DNA from: JANQEU01 sp965242805
GTDB taxonomy: Bacteria > Bacteroidota > Bacteroidia > Cytophagales > Cyclobacteriaceae
Direction: 5' to 3'
Assembly (NCBI GenBank): GCA_965242805.1
Contig: CBDETD010000002.1
Coordinates: 992,001-1,056,000, forward strand
Length of the DNA stretch: 64,000 bases
A model generated the notes under the pieces. The model was given only the letters and a program-made list of their open reading frames with translations, did no database searches and had not been told where the DNA came from. Position numbers and translations under genes: made by a program. Of the stretch, positions 36,589-45,689 are shown piece by piece; within the stretch, counting starts at the first letter, position 1, and the number at the start of each line of letters is the position of its first letter.

Positions 36589-38034
36589 ATGATGAAGGAT
36601 TTCAAAACCTTTACCACGAAGGAAAAAGCATTGCAACTGAATCTCAATGAGAGAATCTATGGTACAATTGCTGAAATCGGTGGAGGACAGGAAGTAGCCT
36701 CTCATTTTTTCAAGGCTGGTGGTGCGTCCGGATCAATCGCCAAAACGATGTCTGCTTATGACATGGTTTTCAGTGATGCTATTTATGGCAAATCCGAGAG
36801 GTATGTCTGTGAGGATAAGCTGAATAAAATGCTCAATCGGGAGTATTCACTCCTCTCCCAACGGCTGACCCATCGGGCCAAAAAAACCCATTTCTTTGCC
36901 TTCGCAAATACGGTAGAAACCCTTAACTACAAAAAAACCAATGACGGACACGGATGGCTGGGGTTGAGATTTCAGAAACATCCTAATTCTGATCCAAACA
37001 ATTGTATCATACATGTGTCCTTAAAAGACAATGACACACAATGGCAACAGCAGCTCCTCGGTATACTTGGAGTCAATCTGATACATGCCTGCTACTACTA
37101 CTCGGAACCCCAGGACATCATCTTACACCTGAGAGATAATATTTCTCACGACCGACTGGAAATAGATATGTTCTCAATTGATGGGCCAGATTTTCATCAT
37201 GTCGACAATAGATTGATGAGCTTACTGCTTGTCAAGAACGGGTTGACTCACGCCACCATGTTTGGTCCTGAGGGCAACGTACTACAAGCATCTGAAGCCC
37301 TCTACAAAAAAAATGTAATCGTACTGCGTGGACGTTTTCGACCAGTCACCCTTGTCAATGTTGACATGATGATTAATGGTATGAGGGAGTTTCTGAATGA
37401 AGATAACGTTGATAGAGAACACATGATGTCATTGACAGAATTGACGTTAAATGACCTGACAATGGAAGGTGAAGTTGATGAGGCTGACTTCCTGGATCGT
37501 GTGGATCTACTTTGTTCACTTGGCCAGACCGTTTTGATATCAAATTACCAGGAGCACTACAAACTGGCTTCTTATCTCTCCGGGATAACAAAACGTCATA
37601 AGATTGGAATAATCTGTGGGGTAGGTAATCTTACCCGAATATTTGATGAATCTTATTATGAAAATCTCAATGGAGGTATTCTAGAGTCTTTTAGCAGATT
37701 GTTTGGAAGCAATGTTAAACTGTTCGTGTATCCATCCCTAGGAGAAAATGGTGAATTCATCACCGGGAAAGATTTCGTTCCTCCCAAACACCTGTCAAGT
37801 CTTTATACCTATTTCATGGAGAATAATAAGATTGTAGACATCAAGAATGCCAATAAAGAACAACTTCACATTATCTCCGATGATGTCTTGCAACTTATCA
37901 AAGTTAATGATCATGAATGGGAAAAGTACGTACCTCGCAAGGTGTCTGAAATAATAAAGAGGGAACACATGTTTGACCTTCCCTACGAGGTACAAACGGA
38001 TGAAGAACAGGATTTTGTCGAATCTGGCCTGTAA
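36589..38034 (+). CDS. Conserved cytoplasmic protein of unknown function
   Basis: 481 residues (Met1 or Met2), no signal peptide or membrane segment. Recognisable conserved blocks: LNLNERIYGTIAEIGGGQEVASHFFKAGGASG (about 16-47), KTISAYDM-like and FSDAIYG, THFFAFANTVETLNYK, GHGWLGLRFQ, NLIHACYYY, DNRLMSLLLVKNGLTHATMFGPEG, VLRGRFRPVT and LCSLGQTVLISN. I recognise this as a widely conserved family that databases have labelled inconsistently (for example as a nucleotidyltransferase or a TonB-related protein); I see no motif proving either. It could be an enzyme of nucleotide or sugar chemistry. Stand-alone gene between two hairpin-separated genes. Confidence 0.8.
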   Translation: MMKDFKTFTTKEKALQLNLNERIYGTIAEIGGGQEVASHFFKAGGASGSIAKTMSAYDMVFSDAIYGKSERYVCEDKLNKMLNREYSLLSQRLTHRAKKTHFFAFANTVETLNYKKTNDGHGWLGLRFQKHPNSDPNNCIIHVSLKDNDTQWQQQLLGILGVNLIHACYYYSEPQDIILHLRDNISHDRLEIDMFSIDGPDFHHVDNRLMSLLLVKNGLTHATMFGPEGNVLQASEALYKKNVIVLRGRFRPVTLVNVDMMINGMREFLNEDNVDREHMMSLTELTLNDLTMEGEVDEADFLDRVDLLCSLGQTVLISNYQEHYKLASYLSGITKRHKIGIICGVGNLTRIFDESYYENLNGGILESFSRLFGSNVKLFVYPSLGENGEFITGKDFVPPKHLSSLYTYFMENNKIVDIKNANKEQLHIISDDVLQLIKVNDHEWEKYVPRKVSEIIKREHMFDLPYEVQTDEEQDFVESGL

Positions 38035-38100
38035 TCCCCCAAATATATTTTGACCTAGGCTGGGCTGGCCATTTTTGTTATCTTGGCCAAAATTTTTTTT

Positions 38101-39495
38101 ATGTCTGGTCCACGAGGTGCATTTTCAAATAGGTTAGGATTCATTTTAGCAGCTGCCGGTTCTGCAGTTGGTTTAGGGAATATCTGGAGATTTCCGTTTG
38201 AAGTTGGGCTCGGAGGTGGAGCCGCCTTTGTAGTTCTGTACCTTATATTCTGTTTCCTGTTATGTTTTCCTGTAATGGTAACAGAAGTTGCTATTGGGCG
38301 AAGAACCCAGAAAAATGCTATCGGCGCATTCAATGCACTTGGATTCAAGCGATGGAATTTTATTGGTAAGCTGGGTGTACTTGCCGGGATTTTGATCCTT
38401 AGTTATTACAATGTCATAGCGGGATGGACCATTGGATATTTCTTTGAAATGGTAGCTGGCAATTTTGATGTAGCCAAAAACTTCGGGTCATTTACTTCCG
38501 ATTTTCTTAAAGTAGGGATCTATGCTTTGATCTTTATGGGATTCACGACCTACTTCGTTGGTAGGGGGATTTCAGGAGGTATTGAAAAACTTGCAAAAGT
38601 ACTCATGCCTTCATTGATCATCATGATCTTGTGCGTGGTGGTTTACTCTTTCACCTTACCAAATGCAATGGAAGGTGTCAAGTTTTACCTCATACCTGAT
38701 CTGTCCGAAATGAATGCGACTGTGATTAGTGGAGCTTTGCGTCAGGCATTCTTTTCCCTATCACTTGGAATGGGAGCCTTGATCACATACGGTAGTTATC
38801 TATCCAAAAGCGACAATGTTGTAACATCTTCTGCATTCATCACATTGGCTGATGTCGGAATAGCCTTTATAGCAGGATTCATGATTTTCCCACTTGTAGC
38901 GTACAACAATGGTGGTGATATGAGCCTGGTGCAATCAAGCCAGGCGGGGCCAGGACTTATCTTCGTCACGTTGCCAGGTATATTCCAGACATTAGGTGCT
39001 GGTGTCGGATCATTTATCGGGGCATTTTTCTTCCTGTTACTTTCGTTTGCGGCATTGACATCTACGGTTTCACTACTTGAAGTCCCTGTGTCTTATGCAG
39101 TGGACGAGTGGGGAGTCAAAAGGAAAAAGGCAGTGATGGTGGTAGCAGGCCTGATATTTGCAGTTGGCATACCATCCCTTCTGGGCAATGGGGCCTCGGA
39201 ATTCTTCTCAAAATGGTTTAAAATGCCCGGTGGATCCACAGATTTTACAAGTCTGGCCATCCTTACCACGGATATTTTCCTTTTATTCGGCGGATTTTGT
39301 ATCGTATTCTTTGCCGCACATATTTGGAAAAAAGAAAATCTACATGAAGAATTGTCAGGTGGATTTGAGGGTTATAAAGCCAGCTTTATTAAAGGATTTC
39401 TAAATTTTAGCATCTCCTACCTCGCTCCCATCCTTTTAGCATTTTTGTTCGTGGTGGTATTCCTTAATAACTATTTCGGAATATCACTCATCTGA
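38101..39495 (+). CDS. Sodium-dependent transporter, NSS/SNF family
   Basis: Inner-membrane symporter that uses sodium to import amino acids or related solutes. 464 residues from ATG 38101 (MSGPRGAFSNRLGF), with the family hallmark SAVGLGNIWRFPF in helix 1 near 20-32 and about eleven to twelve hydrophobic helices. A TTG six codons upstream (38083) lengthens the frame but lies directly before a T-run and is unlikely to be the start. Substrate unknown. Convergent with the 39500 gene (four-base gap). Confidence 0.93.
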   Translation: MSGPRGAFSNRLGFILAAAGSAVGLGNIWRFPFEVGLGGGAAFVVLYLIFCFLLCFPVMVTEVAIGRRTQKNAIGAFNALGFKRWNFIGKLGVLAGILILSYYNVIAGWTIGYFFEMVAGNFDVAKNFGSFTSDFLKVGIYALIFMGFTTYFVGRGISGGIEKLAKVLMPSLIIMILCVVVYSFTLPNAMEGVKFYLIPDLSEMNATVISGALRQAFFSLSLGMGALITYGSYLSKSDNVVTSSAFITLADVGIAFIAGFMIFPLVAYNNGGDMSLVQSSQAGPGLIFVTLPGIFQTLGAGVGSFIGAFFFLLLSFAALTSTVSLLEVPVSYAVDEWGVKRKKAVMVVAGLIFAVGIPSLLGNGASEFFSKWFKMPGGSTDFTSLAILTTDIFLLFGGFCIVFFAAHIWKKENLHEELSGGFEGYKASFIKGFLNFSISYLAPILLAFLFVVVFLNNYFGISLI

Positions 39496-39499
39496 GAGA

Positions 39500-40282
39500 T
39501 CAGCGTTCTTTTGTAAATACTCCGGGATCACGTCCATCAAAATAAATGACATAGTCTCCGGGCCATAAACGAGTAACGTCAACCTCCAGACCTTGTCCAC
39601 TTAGGACCAGTTTGCTATTACCATCATATATTTCATAAAATGCCGGCCTTGAAAAAGTCAGCTTGCGACTGGTAGTCTTGGGTGAGAAGGTCACCGGTTC
39701 CGGATAATAATCAAAATCGACTTCCGAACTGTACAGGTATTTATCGTTACCAAATTCATACTTCACACGATACTTATTGCCACCCTCCTCCAACCTTGGT
39801 ATATACCTATACTCAGCCAATTCAAATAGACCTTTGGCTGAAATTCGGTCCATTTCCAACCAGATACCATTCTGAAGCTTTTCCACAAAGTATGTCCCGG
39901 CCTCCCTTTCTCCCTCTGTCTCCCATACAAGTGCGGTATCAGACAACGAAACATGTGTGAACTTATAGGATGTATGAAATAATATAGCGTCAGGATTAAT
40001 GATGATTGGACTACAAATCGAATCCGAACTTACGACACGAATGGTGACAGGTGTGAACATGTCATTGTTTTCAAAATCAATCTTTATGGCACTCAAATCG
40101 TAATTAAGATCCAACCTCCTGTTGTTTACGAATACGGATCTAATACAAAATCTCTTTTCCGTAGGCCGATATGGATTTTGTATAAACAGGGTCTTTCCCT
40201 GATATACGCCGATGATCTCTATTTCCACTTCATCCTGAACCTGAAAATGGAAAAACAAACTCAAAAGAAACAAGTACTTCAT
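39500..40282 (-). CDS. Secreted beta-sandwich protein, function unknown
   Basis: 260 residues with a short signal peptide (MKYLFLLSLFFHFQVQ). The first half (EVEIEIIGVYQGKTLFIQNPYRPTEKRFCIRSVFV, with two further Cys in SDSICSP) is a small conserved-looking domain; the second is fibronectin-III-like (GTYFVEKLQNGIWLEM, GNKYRVKYEFGNDKYLYSSEV). The final part (FYEIYDGNSKLVLSGQGLEV, LWPGDYVIYFDGRDPG) resembles the type IX sorting tail but is not a confident match. Likely envelope or surface protein. Its promoter would lie in the AT-rich gap before 40459. Confidence 0.7.
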   Translation of the reverse strand: MKYLFLLSLFFHFQVQDEVEIEIIGVYQGKTLFIQNPYRPTEKRFCIRSVFVNNRRLDLNYDLSAIKIDFENNDMFTPVTIRVVSSDSICSPIIINPDAILFHTSYKFTHVSLSDTALVWETEGEREAGTYFVEKLQNGIWLEMDRISAKGLFELAEYRYIPRLEEGGNKYRVKYEFGNDKYLYSSEVDFDYYPEPVTFSPKTTSRKLTFSRPAFYEIYDGNSKLVLSGQGLEVDVTRLWPGDYVIYFDGRDPGVFTKER

Positions 40283-40458
40283 GAATCGAAATGCATCAGA
40301 AAGTTAATTTTTTTCCCTTAATCATCCTATTTGAAACACATATAAGAGCCATTTTTAGTAATAGATCAAAGAATTGTACAAAATTTATATTTTACATTTC
40401 TTCCAAATAACCATATTTTCTTTTAAATTATATACCTATACAATCAATTTGAGATACA

Positions 40459-41358
40459 ATGAGGGCATTTGGGACTACTATTCTACTATTAACGTTAATT
40501 ATATTTTTCTCATATAAACCTGTCCAAAAAGACAAAGTCAATTTGGTCGGTTCCTGGGAGATCATATCCTATATAGATCATGAGAACAAGGGCACAGAAT
40601 GGCTTAGCTATGGTGATGAGATCATAAAGCAAAAGCACATAACTCCAACACATTTTACCTGGCTAATGTACGATAAAGAGGAGGACCGTCTCATGGGGCT
40701 TGGTGGTGGTACCTATATCATCAATAATAACGGTGAGTATGTAGAGAATATTGATTTTTTCTATCCTCCTGGTTCAAGCGAATTAGGTCAATCAATACCT
40801 TTTGATGTAAAGTTCCAAGACGGAAACTGGTATCATACCGGGTATGCAAAGCGCATGGAGATCAATGGTCTTGGATTGTTAATCTCCACGGATTCAGTCA
40901 AGATTGAGGAGATCTGGAGCCCAGTGACCCCAAAATCAGAAAATGAAGATGAAATTGTGGGAACCTGGAGATTGGAAAAATTACGAACCGACAGGGACGG
41001 TGATTATCAATATTATCCTGATTATATGGGTTATTTGAAGTTGTTGACACCCACGCATTTCATATGGGTTCAATACAATAAGGATGGTGATGAAATATTC
41101 GCCAGTGGATCAGGGCCCTATAAATACAAGAAAAAGAATTACATAGAAACACTTGAAATGACCCATCCTTCAAACAGCAATGTGAAGGGAGCTGTAATCA
41201 AATTCGATATTGAATTGACAGGCACTAAATGGAAACATTATGGATGGGCTCCCGAAATCCCGGGTAAAACTGACGGCGATGAAAACCTTATTGATGAGTA
41301 TTGGATCCGATATACCTCGGATATTGACGATGAGACAGCCTTTTATGACAGCAATTAA
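40459..41358 (+). CDS. Duplicated lipocalin-like (DUF4488-type) secreted protein
   Basis: 299 residues. N-terminal hydrophobic segment (TTILLLTLIIFFS) suggests export. Two similar halves follow: residues 30-155 (LVGSWEIISYIDHENKGTEWL, THFTWLMYDKEEDRLMGLGGGTY) and residues 173-290 (IVGTWRLEKLRTDRDGDYQY, THFIWVQYNKDGDEIFASGSGPY). Each half starts with a G-[ST]-W motif and has the strand pattern of lipocalin-like DUF4488 proteins, so the gene is an internal duplication of one domain. Ligand and role unknown. It ends four bases past the convergent msrA stop. Confidence 0.8.
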   Translation: MRAFGTTILLLTLIIFFSYKPVQKDKVNLVGSWEIISYIDHENKGTEWLSYGDEIIKQKHITPTHFTWLMYDKEEDRLMGLGGGTYIINNNGEYVENIDFFYPPGSSELGQSIPFDVKFQDGNWYHTGYAKRMEINGLGLLISTDSVKIEEIWSPVTPKSENEDEIVGTWRLEKLRTDRDGDYQYYPDYMGYLKLLTPTHFIWVQYNKDGDEIFASGSGPYKYKKKNYIETLEMTHPSNSNVKGAVIKFDIELTGTKWKHYGWAPEIPGKTDGDENLIDEYWIRYTSDIDDETAFYDSN

Positions 41359-41885
41359 GAGCTGAGCTTTTCACCAAATACTTCCTTGAATTTTTCAACC
41401 TTAGGAGCGATCACAAAGCTGCAGTAAGGTTGTGATCCGTTTTCATTGAAATAATTCTGATGATAATCATCTGCCACATAAAAATTCTCAAATTTTGAGA
41501 TTTCTGTGACAATCGGATCATTCCACGCTCCGGACGTATCCAATTTCTGTTTGTAAGTTTCAGCCAGCTCTTTCTGTTGGTCATCATGATAGAAAATAGC
41601 TGACCTGTATTGTGTCCCTACATCGTTGCCCTGCCTATTGAGGGTGGTTGGGTCGTGCGTTTTCCAGAATACCTCTAGTAGTTCCTCGTAGGACACCAAG
41701 TCTGGATCGTACTCAATTTGTACAACTTCTGCATGACCGGTTGTCTCTGCACAGACTTCCCGGTAGGAAGGATTCTTAACATGACCTCCTGAATACCCTG
41801 ATACAACTTCCTTCACTCCCTCTAATCGTTGGAAAATTGCTTCAGTACACCAAAAACATCCTGAACCGAAAGTAGCTTTAGCCAT
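41355..41885 (-). CDS. msrA: Peptide-methionine (S)-S-oxide reductase MsrA
   Basis: Repairs oxidised methionine in proteins using thioredoxin. With start 41885 (MAKATFGSGCFWC) the enzyme is 176 residues. Catalytic Cys10 is in GCFWC; the family's GYSGGHV, GHAEVVQIEYDP, TQYRSAIFYHDDQQ and the late Cys in PYCSFVI (likely resolving) are present. A longer frame beginning at 42041 adds 52 residues that overlap the divergent barrel gene and show no conservation. Cytoplasmic by absence of a signal peptide. Confidence 0.95.
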   Translation of the reverse strand: MAKATFGSGCFWCTEAIFQRLEGVKEVVSGYSGGHVKNPSYREVCAETTGHAEVVQIEYDPDLVSYEELLEVFWKTHDPTTLNRQGNDVGTQYRSAIFYHDDQQKELAETYKQKLDTSGAWNDPIVTEISKFENFYVADDYHQNYFNENGSQPYCSFVIAPKVEKFKEVFGEKLSS

Positions 41886-42003
41886 AGTCAATTGTCTTAG
41901 AATTAGTATAACCGGATCAGGCGAATTTAGTTCCTTCTCAACGTAATTTTTGAACTCATGATCTGAAGTATTGTTAAATTGGGGTTCCCACAATTTTGAA
42001 GGC

Positions 42004-43101
42004 GTGACTGGTAAGCTGAAAAGGACCTTTCTGATCCACAATTACATTCTACTGTTTTTGTGTTTTTTATTCATCCATTCCCTGGCAAATGCCCAGCCAA
42101 AGAAAAAGGAAGGAAGAGGCCTGATCATGCTGCCTGTTATATTTTCATCTCCCGAAACCAGTCTGGGTTTTGGTGCTGCTGCTCTTCACTATTTTCGATC
42201 AGATTCCATTAGTACGACCAAACCATCCAGTGTACGGGGTGTATTTATTTATACGCTTCAAAACCAGATAATCACGCAACTACCTGTTGAGTTGTTCTTG
42301 CAGGGGAACAAATACTGGATCACAATTAAACCCAACTATTTCCTCTATCCATTTCAATACTACGGAACAGGTAATCAAATAGACCTTGATGAATTTGACA
42401 ATTATGAGGCTAAATATCTCAGAGTAGAAGCCGACTTCCTGAGAAAAATCGGCAAGATAGTTTACCTGGGGCCAAAATTTGAGATAACAGAGTACTTCGA
42501 CATTCAACTTTCAGACTCGGGAAAAGGGATTCTCACTGAAGAGACATTAGGTTTTCAAACTGGTACGGTAGCCGGAATTGGACTGGGATTGATCTATGAC
42601 CAACGCAATAATCTATTTTGTCCAAGCGGAGGATATTACCTGGAAATCAATTACAAAGGATACACACCATTGGTGGGAAGTGATTACAAGTTCTCTCATT
42701 TCGAGTTCGACCTTAGGAAGTACTACAATTTTGGAAAAGCAGAGCTTGGTCTGCAATTCTATCAGAATTCGCTGACGGGATCCATTCCATTCTACAACCT
42801 TGCCAGATTAGGTGGGTCCAACCGTATGAGGGGATACTTTCGGGGAGCATACAGGGATAAACATTATACGGCCATTCAGGCTGAATTCCGCTACAGTGTC
42901 CATAAGAGGATAGTGCTTTCCACGTTTTCAGGTTTTGGTTCCGTGTCGCCGCAATTCATGAGAGATCAAAAATGGTTACCCAGCGTCGGTATGGGAATTA
43001 GATTTGTAATTGATCCCAGGGAAAGGATACGAATACGAGCAGACTATGCTTTTGGAAGATCTTCCTCCGGTTTCTATTTAAATATTAACGAAGCATTTTG
43101 A
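42004..43101 (+). CDS. BamA/TamA-like outer-membrane beta-barrel protein
   Basis: 365 residues from GTG 42004, which gives a good signal peptide (RTFLIHNYILLFLCFLF, cleavage LANAQ). A TTG at 41971 would extend it by 11 codons without a better start. The rest alternates short beta strands of a 16-strand type barrel (GLIMLPVIFSSPETSLGFGAAALHYF, GTVAGIGLGLIYDQRNN, SPSGGYYLEINYKGYT-like) and ends with an aromatic strand (SGFYLNINEAF), as in the surface-antigen (BamA/TamA, Omp85) barrel; no POTRA domains are present. Stop overlaps the MATE start (TTGA), so the two are coupled. Confidence 0.85.
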   Translation: MTGKLKRTFLIHNYILLFLCFLFIHSLANAQPKKKEGRGLIMLPVIFSSPETSLGFGAAALHYFRSDSISTTKPSSVRGVFIYTLQNQIITQLPVELFLQGNKYWITIKPNYFLYPFQYYGTGNQIDLDEFDNYEAKYLRVEADFLRKIGKIVYLGPKFEITEYFDIQLSDSGKGILTEETLGFQTGTVAGIGLGLIYDQRNNLFCPSGGYYLEINYKGYTPLVGSDYKFSHFEFDLRKYYNFGKAELGLQFYQNSLTGSIPFYNLARLGGSNRMRGYFRGAYRDKHYTAIQAEFRYSVHKRIVLSTFSGFGSVSPQFMRDQKWLPSVGMGIRFVIDPRERIRIRADYAFGRSSSGFYLNINEAF

Positions 43102-44453
43102 ATTCAAAAAGAGATCTGACAACAGGTCCCATCGCAAGAAAGTTGTCACAGCTGACCTTACCGATGATGCTCGGCATCATCAGCATGGTAGCATTCAACC
43201 TCGTGGATACCTACTTTGTGGGTAAACTTGGTCAAAAAGAACTTGCCGCTTTAAGCTTTACATTCCCCGTAATCATGGTGGTCTTTAGTTTGGTTCAGGG
43301 ATTGGGTATCGGAGCCACCGCCCTTATATCGAAATCATTCGGGAAAAGGGATATGAACAAAGCTGCCAGGGAAACAACGGATAGTTTAATACTGGCCATT
43401 CTCATCGCCGGAGTATTCGTAGTGATCGGATTGCTGACCGTTGAGCCTACATTCCGGCTTCTGGGGGCCAGTGATGAAATACTACCTTATACCGTTGAGT
43501 ACATGTCAATTTGGTACATGGCGATAATGTTTGTGATCGTCCCATTTGTAGGAAATAGTGCTATACGGGCGACAGGTGATGCCCGCACACCCAGCATGAT
43601 AATGATCTTTGCGGTATTGATCAATGCCATACTCGATCCTATTCTCATATTTGGATTTGGCCCGATCCCGTCAATGGGTTTGAAAGGAGCAGCATATGCC
43701 ACAGCTATTTCAAGGGCTATGACCATGGTCCTGGCATTTGGGATCCTTTATTATCGTGAAAAGCTGATAACCTTCAAAATTCCTTCATGGAACATTATTT
43801 CCGGTTGTTGGAAAGCTATTTTGTACATCGGTTTACCATCGGGGATCTCTAGAATGGTAGTCCCATTCGCCATTGGAATTGTGACCTCACTACTGGCAAA
43901 ACACGGAGACACGTCAGTGGCAGCGTTTGGTGTCGGCTCCCGACTTGAGTTTCTGGCAATGAGCTTGCTTTTTGCTTTGTCTGCTTCCATTGGGCCCTTC
44001 TCCGGTCAAAACCTGGGAGCAGGTAGGATCGATAGAATTAAAAAAGGTGTCAATCTCTCGAACCGGTTTGCTATCGCCTGGGGGATTCTTTGTGCCTCCT
44101 TCCTATATCTCTTTGCAAAGGATTTGGCAGGTATCTTTAGCGATAGCAAAGAAGTGATTGATGAAACAGTTATTTATCTTCAGATAATACCTATGGGTTT
44201 TGGGATACAAGGGATAGTGAATATTGTCAATAGCAACTTAAATACACTTAATAAACCAATCCCAGCATCATTGATCATAGTTATTCAAATGTTAGTGCTT
44301 GGTATTCCTTTGCTTTATCTGGGATCTTCCTATGGAGGAACAAGGGGCATTTTTGTTGCACTGGTCATCACCTACGTTTTAGGTGGAATTATTTCCCTAA
44401 TTGTAAATTATCGCTTGGTAAATAATCTTGAAGTATCTTTCAGTAAGAAATGA
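43098..44453 (+). CDS. MATE-family efflux transporter
   Basis: 451 residues with about twelve membrane helices. Start is TTG at 43098, overlapping the preceding stop (TTGA) and giving the expected N-terminus (NSKRDLTTGPIARKLSQLTLPMMLG). Family landmarks: NLVDTYFVGKLGQKELAALSF, GNSAIRATGDARTPSMI, GVGSRLEFLAM and FSGQNLGAG. These proteins export drugs or metabolites in exchange for Na+ or H+. Coupling to an outer-membrane barrel gene is unusual and may suggest function in the envelope, but no partner is proven. Confidence 0.93.
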   Translation: MNSKRDLTTGPIARKLSQLTLPMMLGIISMVAFNLVDTYFVGKLGQKELAALSFTFPVIMVVFSLVQGLGIGATALISKSFGKRDMNKAARETTDSLILAILIAGVFVVIGLLTVEPTFRLLGASDEILPYTVEYMSIWYMAIMFVIVPFVGNSAIRATGDARTPSMIMIFAVLINAILDPILIFGFGPIPSMGLKGAAYATAISRAMTMVLAFGILYYREKLITFKIPSWNIISGCWKAILYIGLPSGISRMVVPFAIGIVTSLLAKHGDTSVAAFGVGSRLEFLAMSLLFALSASIGPFSGQNLGAGRIDRIKKGVNLSNRFAIAWGILCASFLYLFAKDLAGIFSDSKEVIDETVIYLQIIPMGFGIQGIVNIVNSNLNTLNKPIPASLIIVIQMLVLGIPLLYLGSSYGGTRGIFVALVITYVLGGIISLIVNYRLVNNLEVSFSKK

Positions 44454-44483
44454 TAATTTCCTAAAACTTCTATTTAGATCCGA

Positions 44484-44957
44484 ATGTCTGAATATCTGAA
44501 AACATTAGCAAGAGAGGGCAAGATCAATGAAAATGCCAGCATGCGGGATCGACAATCGGTTATTATTAATAATAATCAAGCAAATATCTGGAAAGTGCTT
44601 ACCGATGTGTCCGATTGGCCTTCATGGAATCAGGATATTAGCAAAGTGAAGTTTGATTCCATAAACGAAGGGGCCAATTTTTCCTGGAAATTAAGTGGGA
44701 CTACAATGAAATCCACCTTTCAAAAGATTGATGAACCAAATCTTTTAGCATGGACCGGTAAAACGAGATGGATTAAGAATATTCACGTGTGGAAACTTGA
44801 ACAAACGGACGAAGATCAGACTATAGTATCCGCAGAAGAATCCATGCAAGGTTTTTTAACTCCCCTTGTGATCAGTCATTATAGGTTGCATCAATCTTTA
44901 CTCAACTGGTTGTCAAGATTGAAACATATCTGTGAAGGGGTGAATAGTCCTAATTGA
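44484..44957 (+). CDS. SRPBCC (START-like) superfamily protein
   Basis: 157 residues with the usual polyketide cyclase/START-like signatures: an early strand followed by NNNQANIWKVLTDVSDWPSWNQDISKV, then FSWKLSGTTMKSTFQKIDEPNLLAWTGKT and the long C-terminal helix ISHYRLHQSLLNWLSRLKHI. Members bind hydrophobic ligands or act as small cyclases; substrate unknown. It lies 30 bases after the MATE gene and may be cotranscribed. Its end overlaps the convergent TPR gene by eight bases. Confidence 0.85.
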   Translation: MSEYLKTLAREGKINENASMRDRQSVIINNNQANIWKVLTDVSDWPSWNQDISKVKFDSINEGANFSWKLSGTTMKSTFQKIDEPNLLAWTGKTRWIKNIHVWKLEQTDEDQTIVSAEESMQGFLTPLVISHYRLHQSLLNWLSRLKHICEGVNSPN

Positions 44958-45660
44958 GGGATTGCATCTGGATCTTGACCACTTCGAAATCCGGTACTAT
45001 TTCCAGTGCTTTGTTAAATTGATTTTTGGCTTCCTCGATGTTTCCCTCCGATTGGGCGATCATAGCATTCAACCGGTGTATTGCAGCCTTCAATGGAACC
45101 TCCTGGGTCTCAGTCTGGGTTTTGGAGAATAGCAATGTCACATTTTCTATTTGAGGATCAGCCAGAATAATCTCTATGTTGGACTTCGCCTCAATAAGTC
45201 GATTCAATTCATATTGGATAAATGCGATTTGATAAAGCAGTGAAATATTGTTATTACTCATTTGCAGCTTCTCATAGTAAGGAAGTGCCCTGTCTTTCAC
45301 TCCAAGATTTTCAAAACTTACCGCTGCTATTTCTGTGGCTAACATGTCGTCAGGATTAAGTGCTATGATATCCTGGCTTACGATTGCGGCGGATGCATAT
45401 TCCTGATACTCGAAATATAAAAGGGCTAGTGAATCAAGAATAGACACATTATTCGGATTCATGGCCAGTATATTGTACAAGGCGCTCTTGGTCATGTCGG
45501 CATCACCATATTTTTTTGCCATGCCGTAGATGAAAGCCTGTCTTTGGAAATCCAAAGGTGGTGCTGCAGTATCTACTGGATTACTTGTTTCTTGCGCTTC
45601 GAGTTTTAATGCAATCGCCAAGAGAACTGTGATTGCGAAAATCGCCTTCTTGATCATCAT
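44950..45660 (-). CDS. Secreted tetratricopeptide-repeat protein
   Basis: 236 residues if started at 45660 (MMIKKAIFAITVLLAIAL, signal peptide to EAQ). The mature part is TPR-like throughout (ALYNILAMNPNNVSILDSLALLYFEYQEYASAAIVSQDIIALNPDD, AKNQFNKALEIVPDF). Likely a periplasmic scaffold. A longer frame from 45693 adds 11 residues that do not fit a signal peptide. It lies downstream of the CCA-adding enzyme, 29 bases apart, on the same strand. Confidence 0.85.
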   Translation of the reverse strand: MMIKKAIFAITVLLAIALKLEAQETSNPVDTAAPPLDFQRQAFIYGMAKKYGDADMTKSALYNILAMNPNNVSILDSLALLYFEYQEYASAAIVSQDIIALNPDDMLATEIAAVSFENLGVKDRALPYYEKLQMSNNNISLLYQIAFIQYELNRLIEAKSNIEIILADPQIENVTLLFSKTQTETQEVPLKAAIHRLNAMIAQSEGNIEEAKNQFNKALEIVPDFEVVKIQMQSLN

Positions 45661-45689
45661 TTTAAATTTTGAGCGGCAAAGATACGTAT

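Noticed and set aside
38060..38098. TGGCCA...TGGCCA plus T-run before the NSS gene as a terminator
   Set aside because: Six-base stem, long AT loop, and the T-run lies right before the ATG; could equally be promoter sequence.
41886..42041. 52-residue N-terminal extension of MsrA
   Set aside because: No family similarity and it would overlap the divergent barrel gene's start; MAKATFGSGCFWC is the normal N-terminus.
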